The notes: generated from the letters alone by a model not told the origin. A stretch of 64,000 nucleotides of DNA from Hyphomicrobiales bacterium (GCA_900473205.1 UCLB01000020.1:62001-126000), one strand, 5' to 3'; positions 54,065 through 63,912 are shown, numbered from the stretch's first letter. Numbers and translations: made by a program.

Positions 54065-54701
54065 GTAAGCTGTGCTCCTCGGCGCAGCCCTGTCTTATAC
54101 GAGAACAGGCCCGCCACGAGGACAGGCCTTTCATCTATTTTCAAGGGTGTGCCGGAAATGAAGTGTCTTGCCCGGCGTCTGTAAACTGGCAGCATCCGGA
54201 CGACTGGCAAAGCACTGTGCCTGCTCCTGGTATCCGGTTCATGTGAAAGCTGCTGCAACGACATCATTGGCCAAGCGAGAACGACTATAATAAATAGACC
54301 CCGAAGGATCCGATGAAAATGCTCTCCTCGAGCGTGCGGTGGCGTGCCACCGGGTATTGTTCTGGCCACGGCCAGAATTGATCCAGTTTCAGGAGAAAAA
54401 TGCAGCGACGGCAGATGATTGCCCGAAATTACAGCGCCAGCGTCTTTGTCGATTGGCAGCCGGCGGGCATCTATCCCGTCAACACTTTTAACCCTCATTC
54501 ATGTTGTATGTTTTATCTGTCATAATAGCAATAGGGTGGCTAAATATGCCATATCATTGGTGGAATTTCCCGGTTAAGAAATGCTTCACCAAGGGCTGCG
54601 ATTGTTGCGCGGCAAAGCAAATCAGGCCATTCTGGCGACGATAAACGCGATGATTGCGCCCAGGCGGCGGCATCTTTTGTCGAAATGACTGAAATACGGA
54701 A
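54065..54701 (-). promoter_or_regulatory. Long structured leader and promoter region of rne, divergent from amiC
   Basis: A 637-base gap with no supported gene. Within it are two perfect hairpins in tandem: CGGTGGC-GT-GCCACCG (54337-54352) and TTCTGGCC-AC-GGCCAGAA (54360-54377). If rne is transcribed from beyond 54377 they lie in its 5' UTR. In enterobacteria, RNase E controls its own mRNA through 5'-UTR hairpins; a parallel here is inferred, not shown. An AT-rich patch at 54490-54560 is a plausible promoter. Confidence 0.4.
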
Positions 54702-55982
54702 ATGACGTTGGCGACCATCAAAAACTTGATCGACGGGGCAAGGGCATCACGGACGGCTGTCCGGTTGGGGCGAATCGCCTGCACTCTGGCCCTTGCCTCT
54801 TTCTCCATTCTCGCCGTCTCCCTGAATGGTCACGCCACGGAAAAAGCCCCGTCGCTGGTTGTGAATGCAGCCCGCATCATCGGAGAGGAGGCCCGCACGC
54901 GAATTGTCATGGATTTCAACGAGGAGCCGGAATTCGAGGTGCATTATCTCGATGCGCCAGCCCGCATTGTGGTTGATTTCCCTGCCGTTGGCTTTTCCTT
55001 CCCAACCAAAGACCTCGCACCCACAGGCCTGTTCAGCGATATCCGCTTTGGCAGCATGGGCGAGGGCAGTGCACGCTTGGTGCTGACGGCAAAGAAACCC
55101 GTGCAGGTGGCCATTGCCGAAACCAAGGTTGAAGACGAGGGCAAGGTTTTTCGCTTCGTGCTGGATACGGAAATCGCCACCAAGCAGAAATTTGCCGATC
55201 TCTTGAAGAATCAGAACTGGCAGGCCCTGGCACCCGCGACGACTGCCTCCGTCACGCCAGATATCGTCCAGAAGTCCAGCCGCCAGTCTGATTTCATGAT
55301 TGCGGTTGATGCTGGTCACGGCGGTATTGATGCCGGTGCCAAGGGCGGCGTGACCGGTACGGATGAGAAGGTCATTACGCTGACCTTCGCCAAGCAGCTA
55401 GCCGACCGGCTCAACCAGATTCCAGGCATCAAGGCATTTTTGACGCGAGATGACGACGTGTTTCTGGCGCTTTCGGAACGCGTGACGCTGGCGCGGCAGC
55501 AGAACGCCAATCTCTTCATCTCAATCCATGCCGATACGCTCAAGCAAAAGGGCATTCGTGGCGCGACTGTCTATACGATTTCAGACCGCGCTTCCGACCG
55601 CATGGCGCAGGATCTGGCCGAGCGTGAAAACCTTTCCGACCAGATTGCTGGTGTGGCTGTGCAGAACGCCCAGCCGGAAGTTGCCGATATCCTTCTCGAC
55701 CTGACAAGGCGCGAGACGCAGGCCTTCTCGGTGACTCTGGCCGAAAACATCGTGAAATCCTTCGAAGGGCAGGTGGGTCTCATCAACAACCCGCACCGTT
55801 ACGCCGGTTTTCAGGTTCTGCGCGCTCATGACGTGCCGTCCGTTCTTCTGGAACTCGGCTTCCTGTCCAATCCTGACGACGAAAAACTGCTGCTGGATGA
55901 GAAGTGGCGGGCCAAAGTGGCCGATACGCTTGCTGTCGCCGTGACCCGCTACCGGGCGCAGGCTCTGGCCAATGGCGGCTGA
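54702..55982 (+). CDS. amiC: N-acetylmuramoyl-L-alanine amidase (AmiC-like)
   Basis: A 426-residue secreted cell-wall amidase that splits septal peptidoglycan during division. A signal peptide covers about residues 1-46 (cleavage near GHA-TE), then an AMIN domain (about 50-150) that localises it, and an Amidase_3 domain (about 200-420) with zinc-site DAGHGGIDAGAKG, SIHAD and the glutamate in VLLELGFLSN. It precedes mrcA on the same strand after 347 bases. In E. coli such enzymes need LytM activators; none is encoded here. Confidence 0.93.
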   Translation: MTLATIKNLIDGARASRTAVRLGRIACTLALASFSILAVSLNGHATEKAPSLVVNAARIIGEEARTRIVMDFNEEPEFEVHYLDAPARIVVDFPAVGFSFPTKDLAPTGLFSDIRFGSMGEGSARLVLTAKKPVQVAIAETKVEDEGKVFRFVLDTEIATKQKFADLLKNQNWQALAPATTASVTPDIVQKSSRQSDFMIAVDAGHGGIDAGAKGGVTGTDEKVITLTFAKQLADRLNQIPGIKAFLTRDDDVFLALSERVTLARQQNANLFISIHADTLKQKGIRGATVYTISDRASDRMAQDLAERENLSDQIAGVAVQNAQPEVADILLDLTRRETQAFSVTLAENIVKSFEGQVGLINNPHRYAGFQVLRAHDVPSVLLELGFLSNPDDEKLLLDEKWRAKVADTLAVAVTRYRAQALANGG

Positions 55983-56329
55983 AAGCCAGTGTAATTTTTC
56001 AATTGCACCGTGATCGCAACGATGTGCAGCACTGTGACATCTCTGCGACCCCTTGGACCAAAAGAGTTCAACTCTTGTCCATGAGCGCAGTTTGTCGGCT
56101 CCAAGCCCTATTTTACTCACATTCCCCACGTTACTCGGAGGCAAGATTCGATGGTGATGTCCGCTTTTTCCAGTCAATGAAGATGGCGGCTCACGGTAAC
56201 ATATAAGAGAATGCCGCTATTGGCAGCTTGTCATCGATGAAGCGGTGTGCAAAACGGCACGCTATATGCAAGAATGTGCTCATAACGGTGGGCGCAACCA
56301 GTTACGATTCGAAGTATCGGTAGCTTAAT
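55983..56329. other. Gap between amiC and mrcA
   Basis: No gene is supported in these 347 bases. A short imperfect hairpin around AAGAGT-TCA-ACTCTT (56062-56076) is the only clear structure and has no T tract. The mrcA promoter is probably here, but I see no convincing boxes. Confidence 0.4.
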
Positions 56330-58765
56330 ATGATCAGACTTATTGGATATTTCTTCGGCTTGGCCAGCATGCTGTTCCTTGTTGTGGCTGGTGGTGTTGC
56401 CATTTATTTGGTGACGATAACGAAGGATCTCCCGGATTACGCAGTGCTGAACAGTTATGAGCCGCCGGTTACGACCCGCATTCATGCTGGCAACGGCGCG
56501 CTGATGGCGGAATATGCCAAGCAGCGCCGTCTGTTCCTGCCCATTCAGGCCATTCCAGACCGTGTTAAAGCGGCCTTCCTTTCGGCGGAAGACAAGAACT
56601 TCTACCAGCACCCCGGCATCGACGTAACAGGTTTCGCACGCGCTGCTGTCGCCTACGTCACGGGTGGCCCGACGCAGGGCGGCTCCACCATTACGCAGCA
56701 GGTGGCCAAAAACTTCCTGCTGACCAATGAACAGACCATGGAGCGTAAGGCGAAGGAAGCGATCCTGTCCTTCCGCATCGAGCAGGCCTATAGCAAGGAC
56801 AAGATTCTCGAACTCTATCTCAACGAGATTTTCTTCGGCCTGAACTCTTACGGTATCGCCAGTGCCGCGCTGACCTATTTCAACAAGTCGGTCACGGAGC
56901 TGACGATTGCCGAGACGGCCTATCTTGCGGCGCTGCCCAAGGGCCCGGCAAACTATCATCCCATTCGCCGTGAAAAGGCAGCCATCGAGCGCCGTAACTG
57001 GGTGATCGATCGTATGGCCGAGAACGGCTACATCACCCAGGCAGATGCTGCTGATGCCAAGACGCAGCCGCTTGGCATCAATATTCGCCGTGGTGGTGCC
57101 CATATCGCCGCGTCCGATTATTTCTCCGAAGAAGCGCGCCGCCAGATCGTCGAGAAATACGGCGAGAAGGCCTTGCTGGAAGGCGGTCTTTCCGTTCGCA
57201 CATCCTTCGATCCTGACATTCAGATGGAGGCCCGCAAGGCGCTTCAGGATGGTCTGCTGGATTACGATGAGCGCCGCGGTTTCCACGGCCCAGTCGATCA
57301 GATCGAGACAAGCGGTAACTGGAGCGATGCGCTGACCAAGATGCGCCCGCTGCGTGATGTGCCGGAGTGGAAGATGGCGGTCGTTCTTGCTGTTTCCTCC
57401 GATGGTGTCGATATTGGACTACGTCCGGATGGCGACAGCGACACGCCTGATCTTCGCAGCCGTGGCCATATCAAGCCTGAAAACATGAAATGGGCTTACC
57501 GCGATGCCAAGGGCCAGCGTGCAACTGCCAAGTCACCCACAGGTGTTTTGAAGACCGGCGACGTGATTTACGCTGAGCCTTTGTCCGACAAGGGAGACGA
57601 ATACCGTCTTCGCCAGCCTCCCAAGGTTCAGGGCGGCATGGTTGTGATGGACCCACACACAGGCCGCGTTCTGGCCATGGTCGGCGGTTTCTCCTACGGC
57701 CAGTCCGAATTTAACCGCGCAACGCAAGCCATGCGTCAGCCGGGCTCGTCCTTCAAGCCATTCATTTACGCAGCGGCTCTGGATAACGGCTATACGCCTG
57801 CTTCTGTTGTCATGGATGCGCCTCTGGAAGTCGTGTCCGGCGGTCAGGTCTGGAGTCCGAAGAACTACGGCGGTGAAGTGGCTGGTCCATCGACCCTGCG
57901 TCTCGGTATCGAAAAATCCCGTAACCTGATGACCGTGCGTCTCGCGCAGGATATGGGCATGAACCTCGTCGCCGAATATGCGGAACGCTTTGGCATTTAC
58001 GACAAGATGCCACCGCTGCTCGCCATGTCGCTTGGCTCGGGTGAAACGACGGTTATGCGCATGGTTTCAGCTTATTCCGTGATTGCGAACGGCGGCAAGC
58101 AGATCAAGCCGACGGTGATTGACCGCATTCAGGACCGTTACGGCAAGACGATTTTCAGGCACGAAGAGCGCGGCTGTGAAGGCTGTAATGCTGCCAACTG
58201 GCAGGGTCAGGATGAACCGACGATCGTCGATAATCGCGAGCAGGTTCTCGATCCGATGACCGCTTACCAGACGACATCCATGCTGGAAGGCGTCGTGCAG
58301 CGCGGTACGGCGGCAGGCAAGATCAAGGTTGATCTGCCGGTAGCAGGCAAGACCGGCACGACCAATGACGAAAAAGACGCCTGGTTCGTAGGTTACACGC
58401 CTGATCTGGTCGCTGGTCTCTACATCGGTTTCGACAGCCCGGCACCGCTCGGTCGTGGCGGCACCGGTGGCTCTCTGGCTGCACCAATTTTCGGTGAGTT
58501 CATTGCGCTGGCGGCCAAACATCTCGAGCCAAGCAAGTTCATCGTGCCGAACGGCATGCAGTTCATTGCCGTCAACCGCAAGACCGGCATGGCAGCCAAT
58601 GAGGGCGAGCCGGACACGATCATGGAAGCCTTCAAGCCCGGCACAGGCCCGGCCAGCAGCTTCAACGTGATCGGCATGGATGGCGCCATGTCGCAGGAAG
58701 ATATCCTGCGCGCTTCGCCACAGGCCCAGCAGGCCATTACAGGCGGCGGCGGCGGCCTCTATTAA
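56330..58765 (+). CDS. mrcA: Penicillin-binding protein 1A (bifunctional transglycosylase/transpeptidase)
   Basis: An 811-residue class A PBP that polymerises and cross-links peptidoglycan. It has one N-terminal membrane helix (about 5-28), a glycosyltransferase domain (about 55-230) with catalytic AEDKNFYQHPGID and GGSTITQQVAKN, an OB-like insertion (about 320-440), and a transpeptidase domain with SxxK in QPGSSFKPF, SRN in KSRNLMT and KTGTT. Class A PBP1a is the main enzyme of polar growth in Agrobacterium, which links it with gpr in this window. No strong Shine-Dalgarno precedes the ATG. Confidence 0.95.
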   Translation: MIRLIGYFFGLASMLFLVVAGGVAIYLVTITKDLPDYAVLNSYEPPVTTRIHAGNGALMAEYAKQRRLFLPIQAIPDRVKAAFLSAEDKNFYQHPGIDVTGFARAAVAYVTGGPTQGGSTITQQVAKNFLLTNEQTMERKAKEAILSFRIEQAYSKDKILELYLNEIFFGLNSYGIASAALTYFNKSVTELTIAETAYLAALPKGPANYHPIRREKAAIERRNWVIDRMAENGYITQADAADAKTQPLGINIRRGGAHIAASDYFSEEARRQIVEKYGEKALLEGGLSVRTSFDPDIQMEARKALQDGLLDYDERRGFHGPVDQIETSGNWSDALTKMRPLRDVPEWKMAVVLAVSSDGVDIGLRPDGDSDTPDLRSRGHIKPENMKWAYRDAKGQRATAKSPTGVLKTGDVIYAEPLSDKGDEYRLRQPPKVQGGMVVMDPHTGRVLAMVGGFSYGQSEFNRATQAMRQPGSSFKPFIYAAALDNGYTPASVVMDAPLEVVSGGQVWSPKNYGGEVAGPSTLRLGIEKSRNLMTVRLAQDMGMNLVAEYAERFGIYDKMPPLLAMSLGSGETTVMRMVSAYSVIANGGKQIKPTVIDRIQDRYGKTIFRHEERGCEGCNAANWQGQDEPTIVDNREQVLDPMTAYQTTSMLEGVVQRGTAAGKIKVDLPVAGKTGTTNDEKDAWFVGYTPDLVAGLYIGFDSPAPLGRGGTGGSLAAPIFGEFIALAAKHLEPSKFIVPNGMQFIAVNRKTGMAANEGEPDTIMEAFKPGTGPASSFNVIGMDGAMSQEDILRASPQAQQAITGGGGGLY

Positions 58766-58782
58766 ACCCAATTGATGGAAAG

Positions 58783-58824
58783 GCGAGGGGCGCGGGCTTT
58801 ACATCCGCGCCCCTCGCATTTATT
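58783..58824 (+). terminator. Intrinsic terminator after mrcA
   Basis: A 13-bp perfect stem GCGAGGGGCGCGG/CCGCGCCCCTCGC (58783-58795, 58805-58817) with a 9-base loop is followed by ATTTATTC. The T tract is imperfect, but the stem is the strongest in this part of the window. Confidence 0.75.
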
Positions 58825-58863
58825 CACACGACCAGTTTTCAAAGAAGGCGAAGAATCTGCGAG

Positions 58864-59995
58864 ATGCGCAATGAAATCGTGAATGTAGTCGACGAAATCA
58901 GGCAGGCCATAAGCCTGCTGAGGAGGCATCTTTGACTGGGACCAGGCGATAAGACGACTGGACTGGTTGAACAACAAGGCCGAAGACCCCAATCTCTGGA
59001 ATGACGCCACCGAAGCGCAGAAGCTGATGCGCGAGCGCCAGCAGCTGGACGAATCGATCAATGGCGTCAAGCTGCTGGAACAGCAGGTCAACGACAATGT
59101 CGAGCTGATCGAGATGGGTGAGGCCGAAGGCGATGCCGATATCGTCAAGGAAGCCGAAGATGCGCTGAAGGCGCTGAGAAGCGAAGCCAACCGCCGTCAG
59201 GTGGAAGCGATGCTCTCCGGTGAAGCCGACAGCAACGACACCTATGTCGAAGTTCATTCCGGCGCCGGTGGCACGGAAAGTCAGGACTGGGCCAACATTC
59301 TGCTGCGCATGTATACCCGCTGGGCTGAACGCCAGGGCTTCAAGGTGGAAGTTCTGGAAGTTCACGAAGGCGAAGAAGCGGGCATCAAATCCGCGACCAT
59401 TCTGGTCAAGGGCCACAATGCGTTCGGCTGGATGAAGACAGAATCGGGCGTTCACCGCCTCGTTCGTATTTCCCCATATGACAGCAATGCGCGCCGCCAT
59501 ACATCCTTCTCGTCCATCTGGGTTTACCCCGTGGTTGATGACTCGATCCAGATCGACATCAACGAAAGCGACTGCCGTATCGATACCTATCGTTCGTCGG
59601 GCGCGGGTGGGCAGCACGTCAATACGACTGACTCGGCGGTGCGTATCACGCATATTCCGACCGGCATCGCAGTGGCCTGCCAGCAGGAACGCTCCCAGCA
59701 CAAGAACCGCGCCAAGGCGTGGGAAATGCTGCGTTCGCGCCTCTATGAAGCCGAGTTGATGAAGCGGGAAGCGGCAGCGAATGCGCAGGCAGCCTCCAAG
59801 ACCGATATCGGCTGGGGCCACCAGATTCGCTCTTACGTTCTGCAGCCCTACCAGCTGGTCAAGGACTTGCGCACGGGTGTAGAAAGCACTGCGCCGAGCA
59901 ACGTTCTCGATGGCGACCTGAACGAATTCATGGAAGCCGCACTCGCCCACCGCATCAGCGGCGGCGCCGACATCGAGGTTGCCGATATCGACTGA
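58864..59995 (+). CDS. prfB: Peptide chain release factor 2, made by programmed +1 frameshifting
   Basis: Release factor for UGA and UAA stops. The first 23 codons (ATG 58864 to CTT 58932, [19 protein letters not shown]...) run into an in-frame TGA at 58933-58935; reading continues in the +1 frame from GAC at 58934 ([18 protein letters not shown]...) to the stop at 59995, for a total of 376 residues, the normal RF2 size. The shift site is described separately. The GGQ catalytic motif is in [18 protein letters not shown]. The stop-recognition tripeptide is SPY ([14 protein letters not shown]), where E. coli RF2 has SPF. Automatic annotation would probably start at 58967 and lose the N-terminus. 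Confidence 0.95.
58921..58936 (+). promoter_or_regulatory. RF2 programmed +1 frameshift site
   Basis: AGGAGG (58921-58926), three bases (CAT), then CTT TGA C (58930-58936). This has the same architecture and spacing as the E. coli prfB site: an internal Shine-Dalgarno, a slippery CUU and a UGA stop followed by C. Low RF2 stalls the ribosome at UGA and favours the slip, so the protein controls its own level. Confidence 0.95.
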
Positions 59996-60026
59996 TCGCT
60001 GAATCGCAGCGCTCAAAAGTCATTGG

Positions 60027-60057
60027 CCTCTCGCAAATCCTTTGCGGGAGGTTTTTT
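60027..60057 (+). terminator. Intrinsic terminator after prfB
   Basis: An 11-bp stem CCTCTCGCAAA/TTTGCGGGAGG (one G-U pair, 60027-60037 and 60041-60051) with a 3-base loop is followed by TTTTTT, 31 bases after the prfB stop. Confidence 0.9.
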
Positions 60058-60103
60058 GCATCTGAGCATTTCAGGATGAGATCGAACGTTCCGGGAGGTC
60101 AGC

Positions 60104-60574
60104 GTGAAGCAGGTACTTTATATCGTCGATGTCCAACCAAGCTTCAATCCACCCGCCCAACTGGTCAGCGACATCGCCACTATCGCCAAGCAAATGCCCA
60201 GTGTCGCAAGTGTCGAGCGCCACGATGAAGGCATCACGCCCTTCGAACGACAGCTTGGGTGGAAACCGGGACCATCCGACGATTCGCTTGTGCCCGCAGA
60301 TCGCATCTTCATCAAACACGGCTACGCACCGACGCGGGAAGCGGTGGAGTATCTAAAGTCTCTAAACCCAGACCGCGTCCTAGTCTGCGGCATCCAAGCC
60401 GACACCTGCGTCCTGGCCGCCGGCTTTGCCTTCTTCGACGCCGGACTGCACCCGACGCTCATTCCATGGCTAACAGTCGGCTCCAGCCTGGATCGCTCCG
60501 GCGCACTGGGCGCGCGCCTGTGGAAACACCATTTCGGCGCGGTGCTGAATGGTCCGGAGGAGTTGGGGCTTTAG
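60104..60574 (+). CDS. Isochorismatase-family cysteine hydrolase
   Basis: A 156-residue protein with the isochorismatase fold: YIVDVQPSFN carries the catalytic Asp (near residue 9), and CGIQADTCVLAAGF the cysteine nucleophile (near residue 107). It is shorter than most members (about 180-210). The substrate is unknown, as the family includes nicotinamidases and other amidases. The start is a GTG at 60104 with GGGAGG 6 bases upstream. Confidence 0.85.
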   Translation: MKQVLYIVDVQPSFNPPAQLVSDIATIAKQMPSVASVERHDEGITPFERQLGWKPGPSDDSLVPADRIFIKHGYAPTREAVEYLKSLNPDRVLVCGIQADTCVLAAGFAFFDAGLHPTLIPWLTVGSSLDRSGALGARLWKHHFGAVLNGPEELGL

Positions 60575-60654
60575 AGAGACTAACCTGATGATGGATCAGC
60601 TCAGTTGCCTGCGTGTAGTATCTGGACGCTGGTCTCCCGGATACCTTTCTACCC

Positions 60655-62721
60655 TCAAATATCCAGATTCTCCGCAAACGCGGAGCGATCCTGAATGAAG
60701 CGGAAGCGTGCATCCGGCTTGGTGCCCATGAGATTGTCCACGGCTTCGCGGGTGCCTTCGAAATCCACGTCATCGATTTCCACGCGCAGCAATGTGCGCT
60801 TTGATGGGTCCATGGTGGTTTCTTTCAGCTGCGCTGGCATCATTTCGCCAAGGCCTTTAAAGCGACCGATTTCGACCTTTTTGCCTTTGAAGACGGTTTC
60901 CATCAACTCGGCGCGGTGTGCGTCGTCGCGGGCATACACCGTTTTTGCACCCTGGCGGATGACATAAAGCGGCGGCACGGCGAGATAGAGGTGGTTGCCG
61001 CGGATGAGTTCCGGCATTTCCTGATAGAAGAAGGTAATCAGCAGAGAGGCGATATGTGCTCCGTCTACGTCGGCATCGGTCATGATGACGATGCGTTCGT
61101 AGCGCAAATCTTCGTCGCGATACTTGGTGCGTGTGCCGCAACCCAGCGCCTGAATGAGATCTGCGATCTGCTGATTGGCAGACAGCTTTTCGCGGCTGGC
61201 GCTTCCGACGTTCAGGATTTTACCGCGTAGTGGCAGAATGGCCTGATTGGCGCGGTTGCGCGCCTGCTTGGCCGAACCACCAGCCGAATCACCCTCCACG
61301 ATGAAAAGCTCTGCACCCTCTGCCGTGTTCTGCGAACAATCCGCAAGCTTCCCGGGCAGGCGAAGTTTGCGCACTGCGGTCTTGCGGTTGACTTCCTTTT
61401 CCTTGCGGCGGCGAAGACGTTCTTCGCAACGCTCGATAACCCAGTCCAGCAGCTTGGCCGCTTCATTTGGGTTACCGGCAAGGTAGTGGTCGAACGGATC
61501 GCGAAGCGCGTTTTCAACGATACGCTGCGCTTCGACCGTTGCCAGCTTGTCCTTGGTTTGACCAACGAATTCAGGCTCACGAATGAAGACGGAGAGCATG
61601 CCGACAGCCGAAATCATCACATCATCTGTGGTGATTTCGCGAGCGCGCTTGTTTTGCGTCAGTTCGGCGTAATTCTTCAGCCCCTTGGTCAGCGCAATGC
61701 GAAGCCCTGCTTCATGCGTGCCGCCTTCGGGCGTGGGGATGGTGTTGCAATAGGAATGCAGCTGGGCATCGCCACCGTACCAGGTGATCGCCCACTCCAT
61801 GGCGCCATGGCCGCCAGTTTTTTCCGTGCGACCGGAGAAGATTTCCCGCGTCACGGTGAAGTCCTTGCCGAGCGTCGCCGCCAGATAATCCTTCAGGCCG
61901 CCGGGGAAGTGGAACACGGCCTTTTCCGGGATGTCACCATCGGGTGGCACCATGCCGGGATCGCAGCTCCAGCGTATCTCGACTCCGCCGAAGAGATAGG
62001 CTTTCGAGCGTGCCATGCGGAAAATGCGCGCCGGTTCGAACTTTGCGTGATCGCCGAATATTTGTGGATCAGGATGGAAGCGCACACGGGTGCCGCGACG
62101 ATTGTGCACATCACCCAGCTCTTCAAGGCCACCCATGGGAACGCCACGCGAAAAGCGCTGGCGATAGAGCTTGCGATTGCGCGCGACTTCGACTTCGAGA
62201 AGATCGGACAGAGCGTTGACGACGGACACGCCGACGCCATGCAGACCGCCTGATGTCTCATAGGCCTTGCCATCGAACTTACCGCCCGCATGCAGCTTGG
62301 TCATGATGACTTCAAGCGTAGACTTGCCCGGAACCTGTGGGTGGTTTTCCACAGGAATGCCGCGACCATTGTCGCTAACCGTCAGAAAGCCTTCCGCATC
62401 CAGATGCACTTCGATGAAGTTGGCGTGACCGGCGACGGCCTCATCCATGGAGTTATCGATGACTTCGGCAAACAGATGGTGCAGTGCCTTCTCGTCCGTG
62501 CCGCCAATATACATGCCGGGGCGCATGCGCACGGGCTCCAGCCCCTCCAGCACACGGATGGAGGATGCACCGTAATCATCGCCCGATGAGGTGGTCACAA
62601 GCGTAGGCTTCGGCGTTGCGGCAACAGCTTTGGCCGCAGCAACAGGCGCAGCCTCGCGAGGCTCTGGCTCTTCGCGTTGCGGTGCGGCTTGGCTTGAAAA
62701 TAGGTCGTTGCTATCGTCCAT
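60655..62721 (-). CDS. parE: DNA topoisomerase IV subunit B
   Basis: ATPase subunit that pairs with ParC to separate daughter chromosomes. The 688 residues have a disordered N-terminus of about 50 residues rich in Glu/Ala, then the GHKL ATPase (DNSMDEAVAGHA, GRGIPVENHP, GGLHGVGVSVVNAL), and the TOPRIM region (EGDSAGGSAKQ, then DADVDGAHIASLL). QTK-type Lys region is at VGQTKDKLA. I chose ATG 62721 (MDDSNDLFSSQ); the frame is open for 51 more codons, but these look unrelated. RNA-level signals upstream were not identified. Confidence 0.93.
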   Translation of the reverse strand: MDDSNDLFSSQAAPQREEPEPREAAPVAAAKAVAATPKPTLVTTSSGDDYGASSIRVLEGLEPVRMRPGMYIGGTDEKALHHLFAEVIDNSMDEAVAGHANFIEVHLDAEGFLTVSDNGRGIPVENHPQVPGKSTLEVIMTKLHAGGKFDGKAYETSGGLHGVGVSVVNALSDLLEVEVARNRKLYRQRFSRGVPMGGLEELGDVHNRRGTRVRFHPDPQIFGDHAKFEPARIFRMARSKAYLFGGVEIRWSCDPGMVPPDGDIPEKAVFHFPGGLKDYLAATLGKDFTVTREIFSGRTEKTGGHGAMEWAITWYGGDAQLHSYCNTIPTPEGGTHEAGLRIALTKGLKNYAELTQNKRAREITTDDVMISAVGMLSVFIREPEFVGQTKDKLATVEAQRIVENALRDPFDHYLAGNPNEAAKLLDWVIERCEERLRRRKEKEVNRKTAVRKLRLPGKLADCSQNTAEGAELFIVEGDSAGGSAKQARNRANQAILPLRGKILNVGSASREKLSANQQIADLIQALGCGTRTKYRDEDLRYERIVIMTDADVDGAHIASLLITFFYQEMPELIRGNHLYLAVPPLYVIRQGAKTVYARDDAHRAELMETVFKGKKVEIGRFKGLGEMMPAQLKETTMDPSKRTLLRVEIDDVDFEGTREAVDNLMGTKPDARFRFIQDRSAFAENLDI

Positions 62722-62894
62722 TGTACCCAGTTCAGTCAGAATTTGGCCATGCGAATCAGTGTTGCTTTGCCTCTGACGGCAAGAGATGCTGTTACTCAAG
62801 CACGGAATAATCGGGTTTGCGTCATCTGCAAGGATTGCGCTGCCCCCGCCCGGATGACAAGTGTTCTGGCCCAAATGAAACGGTTACTCAAGGC

Positions 62895-63776
62895 ATGTCC
62901 ACAGCTATCTTCACCTTTTGTACTCTTTTTTGCCTGTCTGTTGCGATAACGCCCGCTCAGGCGCAAAGCACGGGCGGCCCGCTGAAACCCTTTAAGGACG
63001 ATCTGTTTTCCAATCAGCCCGTGCTTTCCACGGGTGATGGCGGTGCCTCAGTGGTCGTCGACTACAATGAAATGCGCGACATCAATGGCCGCGACGAGAC
63101 GCCGGAACGGCGGGTGAAGCGTCAATATGTCGATCTGGCACCGAAGAAATTTCAGGAGCTGGAAACACTCTCGGTTGAGGGCAGGGCGCTGGATGTCGGG
63201 CGCGTGGGGGCGGCCTCCGGGCAGGCCTTTACGGTGATTTTCATTCACGGCCGCGGCGGAGACCGCAGGCTGGGCATGAACGACTACACCTTCGGCGGCA
63301 ACTTCAACCGGCTGAAAAACCTCGCCGTCGCCAATGGCGGCACCTATTACGCACCGAGTGTCAAAAGCTTCGATGAGAAGGGCGTTGCCGATATCGCCGC
63401 GTTGATTGCCGATGCGAAAGCAAAATCCGGTGGGCATCCGGTCATCCTCGCCTGCGCCTCCATGGGCAGCTTCATCTGCTACGGCATCAGCCGCGATCAG
63501 AAAGCCGTTTCGGACCTGAAGGGCATGGCCATTTTGGGTGGCGCGGTCGATCCTGAATTTCCCAAGAGCGCTTTCGTGAAAGCGAAAAAGCCCGTGTGGT
63601 TTACCCATGGCAGCGAAGACAGGGTTTATTCCGCAGACCAGCAGGCTGGCATTTTCCGCACATTGCTGAAAGCAGGGCAGCCCGCGCGGTTCACGCTGTA
63701 TAAAAGCGGAACGCACGGTACGCCGGTACGCATGACGGATTGGCGGGCGGTACTGAACTACCTGATATCAAGTTGA
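62895..63776 (+). CDS. Secreted alpha/beta hydrolase
   Basis: A 293-residue protein with a signal peptide (MSTAIFTFCTLFCLSVAITPAQA, cleavage near residue 23) and an alpha/beta-hydrolase core. The oxyanion-hole strand is VIFIHGRGGDRR, the nucleophile elbow CASMGSFICYG (G-x-S-like, Ser in ASMGS), and the catalytic His in KSGTHGTPVR. The substrate is unknown, though the fold resembles phospholipase/carboxylesterase or dienelactone hydrolase types. The start is ATG 62895 with CAAGG upstream; an earlier in-frame codon would disrupt the signal peptide. It is divergent from parE. Confidence 0.82.
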   Translation: MSTAIFTFCTLFCLSVAITPAQAQSTGGPLKPFKDDLFSNQPVLSTGDGGASVVVDYNEMRDINGRDETPERRVKRQYVDLAPKKFQELETLSVEGRALDVGRVGAASGQAFTVIFIHGRGGDRRLGMNDYTFGGNFNRLKNLAVANGGTYYAPSVKSFDEKGVADIAALIADAKAKSGGHPVILACASMGSFICYGISRDQKAVSDLKGMAILGGAVDPEFPKSAFVKAKKPVWFTHGSEDRVYSADQQAGIFRTLLKAGQPARFTLYKSGTHGTPVRMTDWRAVLNYLISS

Positions 63777-63912
63777 ACATAAAAGAAGCGGCCAGCTGAT
63801 CAAAAAACGACAAAATGCGACGATTTTGACCAAAGTTTTGAACCAAAACCTTTCTTTTTTGTACCAAATGATCTCGCTAGCCTTTAAGACTTAGCCAGTA
63901 CCTGCCGTTACC

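Noticed and set aside
52355-54184. A 609-codon plus-strand frame opposite rne
   Set aside because: Antisense to the RNase E catalytic region with its conserved motifs; composition is typical of a shadow.
54010-54498. A 162-codon minus-strand frame overlapping the rne start
   Set aside because: No family features, overlaps the rne coding start in another frame, and lies in what is better read as the rne leader.
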